Below, piece by piece: positions 56,552 through 64,000 of a DNA stretch of 64,000 nt. How positions within the stretch are numbered: the stretch's first letter is position 1; each line of letters starts with the position of its first letter. The stretch covers positions 1 through 64,000 of the forward strand of contig NZ_SZQF01000002.1 in the NCBI RefSeq assembly GCF_005869935.1, given 5' to 3'. The notes under the pieces are model-generated. The model had not been told where the DNA came from, made no database searches, and saw only the letters and a program-made list of their open reading frames with translations. This DNA comes from Winogradskyella algicola (GTDB lineage Bacteria; Bacteroidota; Bacteroidia; Flavobacteriales; Flavobacteriaceae). Made by a program: the position numbers and the translations under genes.

Positions 56552-57673
56552 TTAATAAGCATTTATAACCTCGATCACAGTATTTACTTCTTCATCAGAT
56601 AACACTGGACTTATTGGCAAACTTATAACTCTTTTATGAATTTGTTCGGTTATAGGAAGTTTTAAATGAGAAAATCTTTCTAAGGCTTTTTGCTTATGAG
56701 GTGGAGTTGGATAGTGAATTAACCATCCTATTTTGTGTTGATTTAAATACTTTATAAAATCCTCCCTATCATCCACTTCAATCACAAATGTATGAAACAC
56801 GTGATTTTCGGAACCATCATAAAAAGGTAAAACCAATTTAGGGTTTTTTATCTTTTCAAGATAGCTCCTCGCTATATCTCGTCTTTTTGAATTATCAGCA
56901 TCTAAATATTTTAGTTTTATACTTAAAAAGGCAGCTTGTAAATCATCCAGCCTACTGTTATATCCTATAACTTCGTTTTCATATTTTATTTTGCTACCAT
57001 AATTCCTCAAAAGCAAAATTGTCTCGTACAATTCTTTATCATTAGTTGTTACTGCACCTCCATCACCTAAAGCACCCAAATTCTTACTTGGGTAAAAGCT
57101 AAATGCAGCTGCATGGCTCAAATTACCGGCTTTTGGGCATTGGTTATTAGGTGTTGGGTGTTTTGAACTCACAGCACCATGTGCTTGGGCAGCATCTTCA
57201 ATTAATAATAAATTATGCCGATCTGCAATAGCTTTTAATCCTTCGAATTCTGCTAACTGACCATACAAATGCACCATTACAATCGCCTTAATGTCTTTCG
57301 TTAATTTAGACTCCAAATCTTCGCTAGAAAGATTATAAGTTTCACTATTTGGTTCAACTAAAATAGGTTCTAATTGCGCGTGTAGAATAGATAGAATGGT
57401 TGCTATATAAGTATTAGCAGGTACAATAACTTTATCTCCAACTTTAAGTCTCCCTATTTCTATATAGCCCTTTAGAATAAGTGTTAATGCGTCTAAACCA
57501 TTTGCAGTCCCAATACAATAGTTTGTACCGCAATAGTTGGCAAATTCATTTTCAAATGTCTTAACGTTAGGACCAAGTATATAATACGATGTATCTAATG
57601 CCTGAGCAAACGAAGCTTTTAGCTCTTCTCTATATCTATCATTAATTTTATGTAGGTCTAAAAAGGGGATCAT
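56552..57673 (-). CDS. DegT/DnrJ/EryC1/StrS sugar aminotransferase (FdtB-like)
   Basis: 373 residues, PLP-dependent. LGPNVKTFENEFANYCG, TANGLDALTLIL, ANTYIATILSI, the PLP-contacting LIEDAAQAHGA and the Schiff-base lysine in SFYPSKNLGALGDGG are family signatures; RNYGSKIKYENEVIGYNSRLDDLQA follows. Typed as FdtB-like from its partnership with the FdtA-type gene. Oddity: between AHGA and KAGNL there are ~11 extra residues (SSKHPTPNNQCP), encoded by low-complexity DNA with CACCCAACACC phrases. Confidence 0.88.
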   Translation of the reverse strand: MIPFLDLHKINDRYREELKASFAQALDTSYYILGPNVKTFENEFANYCGTNYCIGTANGLDALTLILKGYIEIGRLKVGDKVIVPANTYIATILSILHAQLEPILVEPNSETYNLSSEDLESKLTKDIKAIVMVHLYGQLAEFEGLKAIADRHNLLLIEDAAQAHGAVSSKHPTPNNQCPKAGNLSHAAAFSFYPSKNLGALGDGGAVTTNDKELYETILLLRNYGSKIKYENEVIGYNSRLDDLQAAFLSIKLKYLDADNSKRRDIARSYLEKIKNPKLVLPFYDGSENHVFHTFVIEVDDREDFIKYLNQHKIGWLIHYPTPPHKQKALERFSHLKLPITEQIHKRVISLPISPVLSDEEVNTVIEVINAY

Positions 57674-57700
57674 ACCTGTTTTGCATTTTGAATAAAATTC

Positions 57701-57815
57701 GTCAATTCGAGTGGTTTTTCAGAATGAAATGATGAAAAATTGCATCGAGAATCGAATTTTACTGTAAAAAAACTTATTCTCGATACTTTTTCTTGCAGAA
57801 AAAACTCGAACTGAC
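57701..57815. repeat. Dispersed inverted-repeat element (GTCAGTTCGAGTG family), copy 2
   Basis: Ends GTCAATTCGAGT / ACTCGAACTGAC (11 of 12 paired). It shares TTCTCGATA and general plan with the copy at 37680-37797. It fills the spacer between the aminotransferase and acyltransferase genes. A 63-codon frame across it is repeat translation. Confidence 0.8.
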
Positions 57816-57857
57816 GGTTGTTTGAACAATAGCCAATTAAAACTCTCAACGGATTAA

Positions 57858-58835
57858 TCATATAAAAAGATTCTCTAAGAGTTTATAGTTTTCTGTATCA
57901 ATCTTGTAGAATCCTTGAGTTGTAGAGCGCGCTCCAAAACCTTCTTTCCAATATTGCAGCCCTTCATTTATATTTTGACCGTCATTTTCATTAGAAATGC
58001 CAAAGTTAAAATAAGATTTATCAGCAAAAACCACCTCTAAAAGGTGATGATGTAAAAAATCTAAACTTCCTAGTGTATTTTTATCCGAATTCCCAGAAAT
58101 ATACTGGCTATGTGCTACATGTTTTGTTTCAAAAATTGTAGTACCTGCTACAATTATATCATTATGGTATACATTGAATTGTCTTATTTTATCTGGAAAT
58201 CTGGATTTTAAAAGTTGAATTTCTTCCAAGCTATGTACTGGTTTTACATCATGCTTGTTATCTAAATTGGGCATTAATATTTCATTCCAAAACTCTTTAA
58301 ATTCATCAACTTCTTTAACTATCAGATTATTTTTCTGACCTCTTTTGTAACCATTTTTTCTACTTCTATTATAAAGTTTGAATTTTAGTTCTAATGTAGA
58401 ATGCATATCCATGCGTTGTAGTTGTGCCTTTAGTTTAAAACACAAATAAGCTAATGGATTATTGGTTTGGTTATCCAAAAAAACAAAGGGTAACTCTTTT
58501 ATGACAAGATTTTTTATTCCATTTTCAAGCAGATGTTCTAAAACCGTTTTTAAAATCCCAATAAATTCTTGATTCTGTAAAGTTGATTTGTATATCAAAC
58601 TACCATAAGTTAAACCTTGATGAGAATACACAGTATTTTTGTCCTTATTTGCTGGCAACAATGCTATTAATTCATCATCCTTAAATAACATTAAGGAATA
58701 ATCTTGAAATCTATCGCTATGATAGTCCATAAAATCTCTAAGGAATAAAAATGTTTGTTGATTACTTCCTAGAGTAAATCTATCCCAATCATTTTTATGA
58801 GATGGTTTATATTGTAAAACCTTGAAGTTTTGCAT
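57858..58835 (-). CDS. FemAB/GNAT-like acyltransferase
   Basis: 325 residues. The plan of two GNAT-like halves, with LRDFMDYHSDRF and DYSLMLFKDDELIALLPAN in the first and YHNDIIVAGTTIFE, HVAHSQYISGN and LDFLHHHLLEVVF in the second, is that of FemAB-like or GNAT-type enzymes found next to DegT aminotransferases in Bacteroidota. It may N-acylate the amino sugar made by FdtA/FdtB-type enzymes. No signal or membrane segment. Upstream lies a good -7 box (58892-58899). Confidence 0.78.
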   Translation of the reverse strand: MQNFKVLQYKPSHKNDWDRFTLGSNQQTFLFLRDFMDYHSDRFQDYSLMLFKDDELIALLPANKDKNTVYSHQGLTYGSLIYKSTLQNQEFIGILKTVLEHLLENGIKNLVIKELPFVFLDNQTNNPLAYLCFKLKAQLQRMDMHSTLELKFKLYNRSRKNGYKRGQKNNLIVKEVDEFKEFWNEILMPNLDNKHDVKPVHSLEEIQLLKSRFPDKIRQFNVYHNDIIVAGTTIFETKHVAHSQYISGNSDKNTLGSLDFLHHHLLEVVFADKSYFNFGISNENDGQNINEGLQYWKEGFGARSTTQGFYKIDTENYKLLENLFI

Positions 58836-58891
58836 CTATCAAAAATAATCTTAATTATTTATTTAACGATTTAGTAATCGGTTTTTTAAAA

Positions 58892-58899
58892 CAAATTTA
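58892..58899 (-). promoter_or_regulatory. Probable promoter (-7 box) of the acyltransferase-aminotransferase-flippase unit
   Basis: TAAATTTG on the minus strand fits TAnnTTTG, 57 bp upstream of ATG 58835. The -33 region is only T-rich. A second match at 58840-58847 is too close to the ATG. Confidence 0.4.
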
Positions 58900-58980
58900 C
58901 CTCACTTGAAAAAATTAATTAAGCATATTTAATTACTAGTTTTAATACCTTTACACATACATAGATAATAGAATCTAGAT

Positions 58981-60291
58981 ATGTACAAAACCAGCACAAA
59001 GCATCTAAAAAAATCAACATACTTACTTTATCCTATTTACTTTGGTGTTTTTTTATTTTGTGTACAAAGCGAGCCTATATATTCGCCAGACACTTACAGC
59101 TACTTAAATGCCATGCCTTACAGGCAAATGGGTTATGTTGTTTTTTTTAAACTCTTTACAACTATTTTTGGGTCGCATTGGGATAGTGCTGTTGTTGTTA
59201 TTCATACTATATTTAGCCTTAGCGCCGTGCATTATTTCTTTTTGAAAGTTTCAAAGCTTTTTAAGCTGAGTTTACTTTTACAACTTTCAATACTAATAAT
59301 CTTATTATTCCCATTTTTTCCACCATTAAGTATTCTAAATAATTTAGTTTCTGAAGGACTTGGTTACGGATTGTATCTTCTATTCATTTCTATTGGAATA
59401 GAAATACTATTCAACAATAAACGGCATTATTTTAAATATTATATTCTTGTTTATCTCTTACTGTTTTCGGTAAGAAGTCAATTTATGTTTTCAACCTTAA
59501 TCTTCGCTGGAACCTATTTCATTATGTACAGAAAACAGATTTTAAGAAATAAGCATCTAATAAGTCTTATACTTCTGTTTGGTGTAATTCTTATAGCTGG
59601 TCTTGGTGAACGTACTTACCATAAGTTAAAAGACGGTTTCTTTAAGCCAACTCCTTTAGGCTACACAAGCGCATCCACTGCACCTATTTACTTATCTAAA
59701 AAGTCAGATTATAAACTCATAAAGGACAAAAACTATAGAGAAATCTTTATAAGAAGTTTTGACACTTTGACACATAAAGATTTATTAGTTAGACCAGAAT
59801 TCTCAACTGAGGAAGCTTATATGTTTTTCCATAATAATCTACCGAAGATTTGTAACCAAACTATAAGGCAACAAGGAGTAGATTACTATTTTAAAAATCA
59901 TAGACCTAAGGGTTGGGATATTGATAAAATTGTGGCTTACTCTTTTTTTGAAACAGAAGCGGCTTGTAAGGATTTCACTAAAGTTTTGATCCTAAATAAT
60001 TTTCAACAGTGGTTAAAACTCTACTATGTTAATATCACTTATGGATTTAAATCACAATTGTTATTATGGTTAATTGTGATTATATTCTTTACAAGTCTTA
60101 TAAAATCATGGATTACAAGTAATAGAGATTACCTAATTATTTTCTTATTATCGTCACTCATCTTATCCAATGCTATGTTTATTGCTTTCGCTTCACATTC
60201 TATTCAACGATACTTATTTTATAACTATGCTTTAATTTTTTTGTTGTTTATTAGCATTTATAACCTTAAAAGAAGTGGAAAAAAATCCTGA
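58981..60291 (+). CDS. Polytopic membrane protein, GT-C-like
   Basis: 436 residues with ~10 membrane helices. Just after the first helix, IYSPDTYSYLNAMPYRQMGY carries an acidic residue where GT-C glycosyltransferases place their catalytic aspartate. A long extracytoplasmic loop (~210-330, YTSASTAPIYLS ... NHRPKGWDI) precedes the last helices. No exact family recognised; GT-C transferase or polymerase is the best guess. The following GT2 gene starts inside its 3' end. Confidence 0.65.
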   Translation: MYKTSTKHLKKSTYLLYPIYFGVFLFCVQSEPIYSPDTYSYLNAMPYRQMGYVVFFKLFTTIFGSHWDSAVVVIHTIFSLSAVHYFFLKVSKLFKLSLLLQLSILIILLFPFFPPLSILNNLVSEGLGYGLYLLFISIGIEILFNNKRHYFKYYILVYLLLFSVRSQFMFSTLIFAGTYFIMYRKQILRNKHLISLILLFGVILIAGLGERTYHKLKDGFFKPTPLGYTSASTAPIYLSKKSDYKLIKDKNYREIFIRSFDTLTHKDLLVRPEFSTEEAYMFFHNNLPKICNQTIRQQGVDYYFKNHRPKGWDIDKIVAYSFFETEAACKDFTKVLILNNFQQWLKLYYVNITYGFKSQLLLWLIVIIFFTSLIKSWITSNRDYLIIFLLSSLILSNAMFIAFASHSIQRYLFYNYALIFLLFISIYNLKRSGKKS

Positions 60292-61426
60292 ATTATCTAT
60301 TGTAATGCCTTGTCTTAATGAGGCTGAAACTTTGGAGACTTGCATCAAAAAAGCTCAAAGTTATTTTGATACTCAAAAAGTTGATGGAGAAATAATTATC
60401 GCTGACAATGGTAGTACTGATAGCTCGATTGAAATAGCCAAAACTAATAATGCTATTGTAGTACACGCCAAACAAAAAGGTTATGGAAGTGCACTAAAAG
60501 CAGGTATAGAATCTGCAAACGGCACTTATATTATTATGGGAGATGCGGATGATAGTTATGATTTTAGTAATCTTTCTCCATATCTTGACAAGTTACGAGA
60601 AGGTTATGATTTGGTTATGGGAAATCGCTTTAAAGGTGGTATTGAAAAAGGCGCTATGCCGTTTTTGCACAAATACCTCGGCAACCCAGTTTTGTCTTTT
60701 ATAGGAAGATTATTTTTTAAGATAAACATTGGTGATTTCCATTGTGGTTTAAGAGGGTTTTCAATAGCTGCTTACAATAAAATGAATCTCAAAACTTCAG
60801 GAATGGAGTTTGCCTCAGAAATGGTAGTAAAATCAAAATTAAATAACTTGTCTATTACCGAAGTACCAACGACCTTAAAAAAAGATGGCAGAAGTAGAAA
60901 ACCACATTTAAAAACCTGGAGTGATGGTTGGAGGCATTTGCGTTTTTTAATGCTCTATGCGCCTAATTGGGTGTTTCTTTATCCTGGTATTTTATTAGCA
61001 TTTGTTGGAATGCTATTATCCTTACTATTAATTTTAAAACCTATAGAGTTTAACAATATAACCTTAGATGTTCATACTCTATTATATGCATCATCATTCT
61101 TATTAGTAGGATTTCAATTCATCATTTTTTATGGTCTAACAAAAGTCTTTGCTGTTGAAAATGAACTGTTACCAAAGTCTAATCGTTACAATAAACTTTT
61201 TAAAATTATAAATCTCGAAAAAGGTTTAATCATTGGGTTTATATTTTTACTTGTTGGAATATTATTAAGTCTTAAAGGGTTGTCTATATGGCAAAACACA
61301 GAATATGGAAGTCTAGACACATCTACGACTTTACGCCTAATTATTCCAGCAATTACATTTTTGCAATTAGGTATACAAACAATATTGTTTAGTTTATTTT
61401 TTAGTGTATTAGGATTGAAAAAGTAA
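60275..61426 (+). CDS. Polyprenyl-phosphate hexose synthase-like family 2 glycosyltransferase with C-terminal membrane domain
   Basis: 383 residues from GTG 60275, overlapping the previous gene by 17 bp. The GT2 domain (~1-225) has VMPCLNEAETL, IIADNGSTD, YGSALKAGI, IMGDADDSYDF (DXD) and NRFKGGIEKGAMP, a pattern of dolichol/polyprenyl-phosphate glucose or mannose synthases. Four membrane helices follow (~232-254, ~268-295, ~312-334, ~352-380). It would charge a polyprenyl-phosphate with a sugar for use by a GT-C enzyme, probably its upstream neighbour. Confidence 0.88.
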   Translation: MEKNPELSIVMPCLNEAETLETCIKKAQSYFDTQKVDGEIIIADNGSTDSSIEIAKTNNAIVVHAKQKGYGSALKAGIESANGTYIIMGDADDSYDFSNLSPYLDKLREGYDLVMGNRFKGGIEKGAMPFLHKYLGNPVLSFIGRLFFKINIGDFHCGLRGFSIAAYNKMNLKTSGMEFASEMVVKSKLNNLSITEVPTTLKKDGRSRKPHLKTWSDGWRHLRFLMLYAPNWVFLYPGILLAFVGMLLSLLLILKPIEFNNITLDVHTLLYASSFLLVGFQFIIFYGLTKVFAVENELLPKSNRYNKLFKIINLEKGLIIGFIFLLVGILLSLKGLSIWQNTEYGSLDTSTTLRLIIPAITFLQLGIQTILFSLFFSVLGLKK

Positions 61427-61428
61427 AA

Positions 61429-61983
61429 CTAATCTATTTTTTCAAATACAAACAAGTTATTTAGACCCAACTGAAAAGGCTTATATTTAAGAAGTCTAAA
61501 TTGTTCTGAATTAAATAATTTAGGAGTCTCTTTGGCCCTGAATCCATAATGTTCATCTAGAGACATACCATCAATTAGCCTCAACTTAGATAAAATATTT
61601 AAAATATTATCTACAAAAGGCGATGGAACGGTTATTATTACTCTCCCATTTAATTCTAAGCAATCATATAACCTATCATTTAATTCGGATTGTTCTTTTT
61701 TTGGTATATGTTCTAAAACAGCTAACATGGTTACACAGTCAAACTTTTCTCTTTGGGGTAAATCTTGAGGAAACCTACCTGGTATGAGCTTATATCTAGA
61801 TTTAATAATTACATCCTTTAACAATGGATCTAAACCAACTCCAAAATCGATGGGCTTCCGCGAGAGTCTTTCAAAAAAAGTAATATCAAAAGCTCCAATA
61901 TCTAAAACTCTATCGTAAGGTTTTATATATCGCTCAGCTTTTTTAATTCGCCAATCTCTTAAAAAACGATCTAAGAGCTTCAT
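61429..61983 (-). CDS. Class I SAM-dependent methyltransferase
   Basis: 184 residues from ATG 61983. Motif I VLDIGAFDITFFERL, VGLDP at motif II, MLAVLEHIPKKEQ at motif IV and VIITVPSPF. A frame from 62067 adds 28 residues, but that region contains the typA terminator and, at 62004-62011, a TAAATTTG -7 box, so the shorter start is preferred. Small methyltransferases of this type often modify sugars or lipids; its location in the glycan cluster suits that. It converges with the GT2 gene (2-bp gap). Confidence 0.82.
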   Translation of the reverse strand: MKLLDRFLRDWRIKKAERYIKPYDRVLDIGAFDITFFERLSRKPIDFGVGLDPLLKDVIIKSRYKLIPGRFPQDLPQREKFDCVTMLAVLEHIPKKEQSELNDRLYDCLELNGRVIITVPSPFVDNILNILSKLRLIDGMSLDEHYGFRAKETPKLFNSEQFRLLKYKPFQLGLNNLFVFEKID

Positions 61984-62003
61984 AAATGATTTGTTGATTA
62001 ATT

Positions 62004-62011
62004 CAAATTTA
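62004..62011 (-). promoter_or_regulatory. Possible methyltransferase promoter (-7 box)
   Basis: TAAATTTG on the minus strand, 20 bp upstream of ATG 61983 and immediately downstream of the typA terminator. -33 element weak. Confidence 0.4.
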
Positions 62012-62018
62012 TAAGAAA

Positions 62019-62050
62019 AAAAGAGAAACGCCCTAAAGCATTTCTCTTTT
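62019..62050 (-). terminator. Intrinsic terminator of typA
   Basis: AAAAGAGAAA and TTTCTCTTTT pair around a 12-nt loop, with a T run on the minus strand. It lies ~60 bp after the typA stop. Confidence 0.7.
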
Positions 62051-62074
62051 AAATAGTACTCAATCATACCATTA

Positions 62075-62100
62075 GATTCTGAAACAAGTTCAGAATGACA
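62075..62100. repeat. Dispersed palindromic element, GATTCTGAA/TTCAGAATGACA variant
   Basis: ATTCTGAA and TTCAGAAT are inverted around ACAAG and followed by GACA. Same design as 12642-12665 and as the left half of the hybrid at 42824. It sits between the typA stop and its terminator. Confidence 0.7.
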
Positions 62101-62109
62101 GGTCTTTTT

Positions 62110-63909
62110 CTACAAACTCTTGTTTCGCTTACGATCTACCTCTTTCAATAAGATTTTACGTAGTCTTAAATGATTTGGTGTTACTTCAACGTATTCATCT
62201 TTTTGTATGTATTCTAAAGCTTCTTCTAAAGAAAACTTAATTGCAGGTACAATCTTAGCTTTATCATCTGCACCTGCTGAACGTACGTTACTTAACTTTT
62301 TAGTTTTAGTAACATTAACCGTCATATCATCGCCACGAGAATTCTCACCGATAACTTGTCCTTCGTAGATATCTTCTCCTGGATCTATAAAGAACTTTCC
62401 TCTTTCTTGTAATTTATCAATTGAATACGGAATTGCAGTACCGTTTTCCATAGATACTAAAGAACCATTTAAGCGTTCAGGAATTCCACCTTTTAATGGT
62501 TGATATTCCTTAAAACGATGCGCCATAATAGCTTCACCTGCTGTTGCTGTTAGTAATTGATTACGTAAACCTATAATACCACGAGAAGGTACTATAAATT
62601 CACACACCATACGGTCGCCTTTGGCTTCCATACTTAGCATTTCACCTTTACGCATCGTTACCATTTCAATGGCTTTACCAGATACATTTTCTGGTAAATC
62701 AATCGTCATTTCTTCAAAAGGCTCGCACTTTACACCGTCAATTTCTTTAATGATCACTTGTGGTTGACCGATTTGTAGCTCGTAACCTTCACGACGCATT
62801 GTTTCAATTAAAACTGATAAGTGCAATACACCACGACCAAACACCATAAACTTATCAGCACTATCAGTCTCCTCTACTCTTAACGCCAAGTTCTTTTCTA
62901 GCTCTTTAGTAAGGCGTTCTTTTATATGTCGAGAGGTTACATATTTACCATCTTTACCAAAGAAAGGCGAATCGTTAATGGTAAATAACATACTCATTGT
63001 AGGCTCATCAATAGCAATGGTTTTTAAACCTTCAGGATTTTCAAAATCTGCAACAGTATCACCAATTTCAAAACCTTCTAAACCAACAATGGCACAAATA
63101 TCCCCAGTCTGTACTTCGTCTACTTTTAAACGCCCTAAACCTTCAAAAGTGTGAAGCTCTTTAATCTTACTCTTTACGATAGAACCATCTCTCTTTACCA
63201 AAGAAATTGGTTGACCAGCCTTTAACGTTCCTCTAGTTAAACGACCAATAGCGATACGTCCTGTAAAGCTTGAAAAATCTAAAGAAGTAATTAGCATTTG
63301 AGTTGTACCTTCTTCAATTTTTGGCTCAGGAATATGCTCTATCACCATATCTAACAAAGGCTCAATATTTTCAGTTGGCTTTTGCCAGTCTTCACTCATC
63401 CAGTTGTTCTTTGCAGAACCATAAACTGTTGGGAAATCTAATTGCCACTCTTCTGCACCAAGTTCAAACATTAAATCAAACACTTTTTCGTGTACTTCTT
63501 CTGGTGTACAGTTTTCCTTGTCTACTTTATTTACCACGACACAAGGTTTTAAACCTAAATCGATAGCTTTTTGTAACACAAAACGTGTTTGAGGCATTGG
63601 TCCTTCAAAAGCATCTACTAAAAGTAATACACCATCAGCCATATTTAACACACGTTCTACCTCACCACCAAAATCGGCGTGACCAGGTGTATCAATAATA
63701 TTGATTTTAGTGTCTTTGTAAACCACAGAAACGTTCTTAGACGTAATGGTAATACCTCTTTCACGTTCCAAATCATTGTTATCAAGGATTAAATCTCCTG
63801 TATTTTCGTTTTCACGAAACAATTGACAATGGTACATAATCTTATCTACCAAGGTGGTTTTTCCGTGGTCTACGTGCGCAATAATTGCAATGTTTTTAAT
63901 CTTCGTCAT
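62110..63909 (-). CDS. typA: Translational GTPase TypA/BipA
   Basis: 599 residues, the normal TypA length. G1 AHVDHGKTT (11-19), G3 DTPGHADFGGEVERVL, G4 NKVD. The TypA-specific C-terminus includes PSRGIIGLRNQLLTATAGEAIM, AHRFKEYQP and LQERGKFFIDPGEDIYEGQVIGE. It is a ribosome-binding GTPase involved in stress adaptation and 50S assembly in other bacteria. Single gene: promoter-like TACCTTTG upstream and a terminator after the stop. Confidence 0.97.
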   Translation of the reverse strand: MTKIKNIAIIAHVDHGKTTLVDKIMYHCQLFRENENTGDLILDNNDLERERGITITSKNVSVVYKDTKINIIDTPGHADFGGEVERVLNMADGVLLLVDAFEGPMPQTRFVLQKAIDLGLKPCVVVNKVDKENCTPEEVHEKVFDLMFELGAEEWQLDFPTVYGSAKNNWMSEDWQKPTENIEPLLDMVIEHIPEPKIEEGTTQMLITSLDFSSFTGRIAIGRLTRGTLKAGQPISLVKRDGSIVKSKIKELHTFEGLGRLKVDEVQTGDICAIVGLEGFEIGDTVADFENPEGLKTIAIDEPTMSMLFTINDSPFFGKDGKYVTSRHIKERLTKELEKNLALRVEETDSADKFMVFGRGVLHLSVLIETMRREGYELQIGQPQVIIKEIDGVKCEPFEEMTIDLPENVSGKAIEMVTMRKGEMLSMEAKGDRMVCEFIVPSRGIIGLRNQLLTATAGEAIMAHRFKEYQPLKGGIPERLNGSLVSMENGTAIPYSIDKLQERGKFFIDPGEDIYEGQVIGENSRGDDMTVNVTKTKKLSNVRSAGADDKAKIVPAIKFSLEEALEYIQKDEYVEVTPNHLRLRKILLKEVDRKRNKSL

Positions 63910-63932
63910 AACTGATGCTGATTTTAAGCGCG

Positions 63933-63940
63933 CAAAGGTA
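63933..63940 (-). promoter_or_regulatory. Probable typA promoter (-7 box)
   Basis: TACCTTTG on the minus strand fits TAnnTTTG, 24 bp upstream of the ATG. A TTTG (63958-63955) lies only 14 bp upstream, closer than the usual -33 spacing. Confidence 0.45.
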
Positions 63941-64000
63941 CATCATATTCCTTTCAAATCGTTAATTATATGTTATATTTTAAAAATGAGACAATTTCAG

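Noticed and set aside
57670-57861. 63-codon frame between aminotransferase and acyltransferase genes
   Set aside because: It spans the 115-bp inverted-repeat element and resembles no protein.

Overview
The window looks like chromosomal DNA of a marine-type member of the Flavobacteriaceae (Bacteroidota). The evidence is the low GC content, promoters of the Bacteroidota form (TTTG, 17-20 bp, TAnnTTTG), lineage-typical families (DUF3467, DUF2851, AGCS symporter with signal peptide, NamZ/DUF1343, HisKA_2 kinase with LytTR regulator), and a giant secreted repeat protein with DUF11/DUF7507-like domains. I cannot name the genus from sequence alone.

Layout. 1-6298 (-): 5' part of a giant secreted protein running off the left edge. 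6885-9583 (-): a histidine kinase and LytTR response regulator pair. 9691-11651 (+): prfC and a small Fe-S protein. 11900-12577: a DUF3467 gene whose 3' end is repeated four more times outside the gene with an 83-bp period. 12718-25899 (-): the core information-processing block, in transcription order tRNA-Thr(TGT), tRNA-Tyr, tRNA-Gly, tRNA-Thr(GGT), tuf, tRNA-Trp, secE, nusG, rplK, rplA, rplJ, rplL, rpoB, rpoC. 26010-35020 (-): housekeeping and transport genes (hpf, a XerC-type recombinase, acyl-CoA dehydrogenase, HhH protein, alanine/Na+ symporter, K+ channel, PspC, DUF2851, cystathionine beta-synthase-like enzyme). 35089-47754: mixed envelope genes (FtsX-type permease, NamZ-type lipoprotein, GDPD lipoprotein, GIY-YIG protein, fatty acid hydroxylase, Cys-cluster protein, methyltransferase, a TonB-receptor-like barrel and a large TPR protein). 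47987-61983: ftsE followed by a surface glycan cluster (five or six glycosyltransferases, FdtA-type isomerase, DegT-type aminotransferase, two tandem Wzx-like flippases, a PhyH-type oxygenase, an acyltransferase and a methyltransferase). 62110-63909 (-): typA.

The ribosomal/RNA polymerase block is a conventional conserved operon. The glycan cluster plausibly makes and exports a lipid-linked oligosaccharide containing a 3-amino-3,6-dideoxyhexose, with decoration by methyl- and acyltransferases.

The most unusual signals are not ordinary genes. (1) The 83-bp array at the 3' end of the DUF3467 gene: three of the displaced copies still encode the protein's C-terminus, almost entirely with synonymous differences, as if each had once been the functional end of the gene. 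(2) Dispersed palindromic elements ending in TGTCA/TGACA. They lie between genes, within coding sequence (nested, with a short direct repeat), and as an inverted pair bracketing a small GIY-YIG endonuclease gene, which suggests a minimal mobile unit. (3) Large near-identical tandem repeats and an abrupt GC shift within the giant surface protein.
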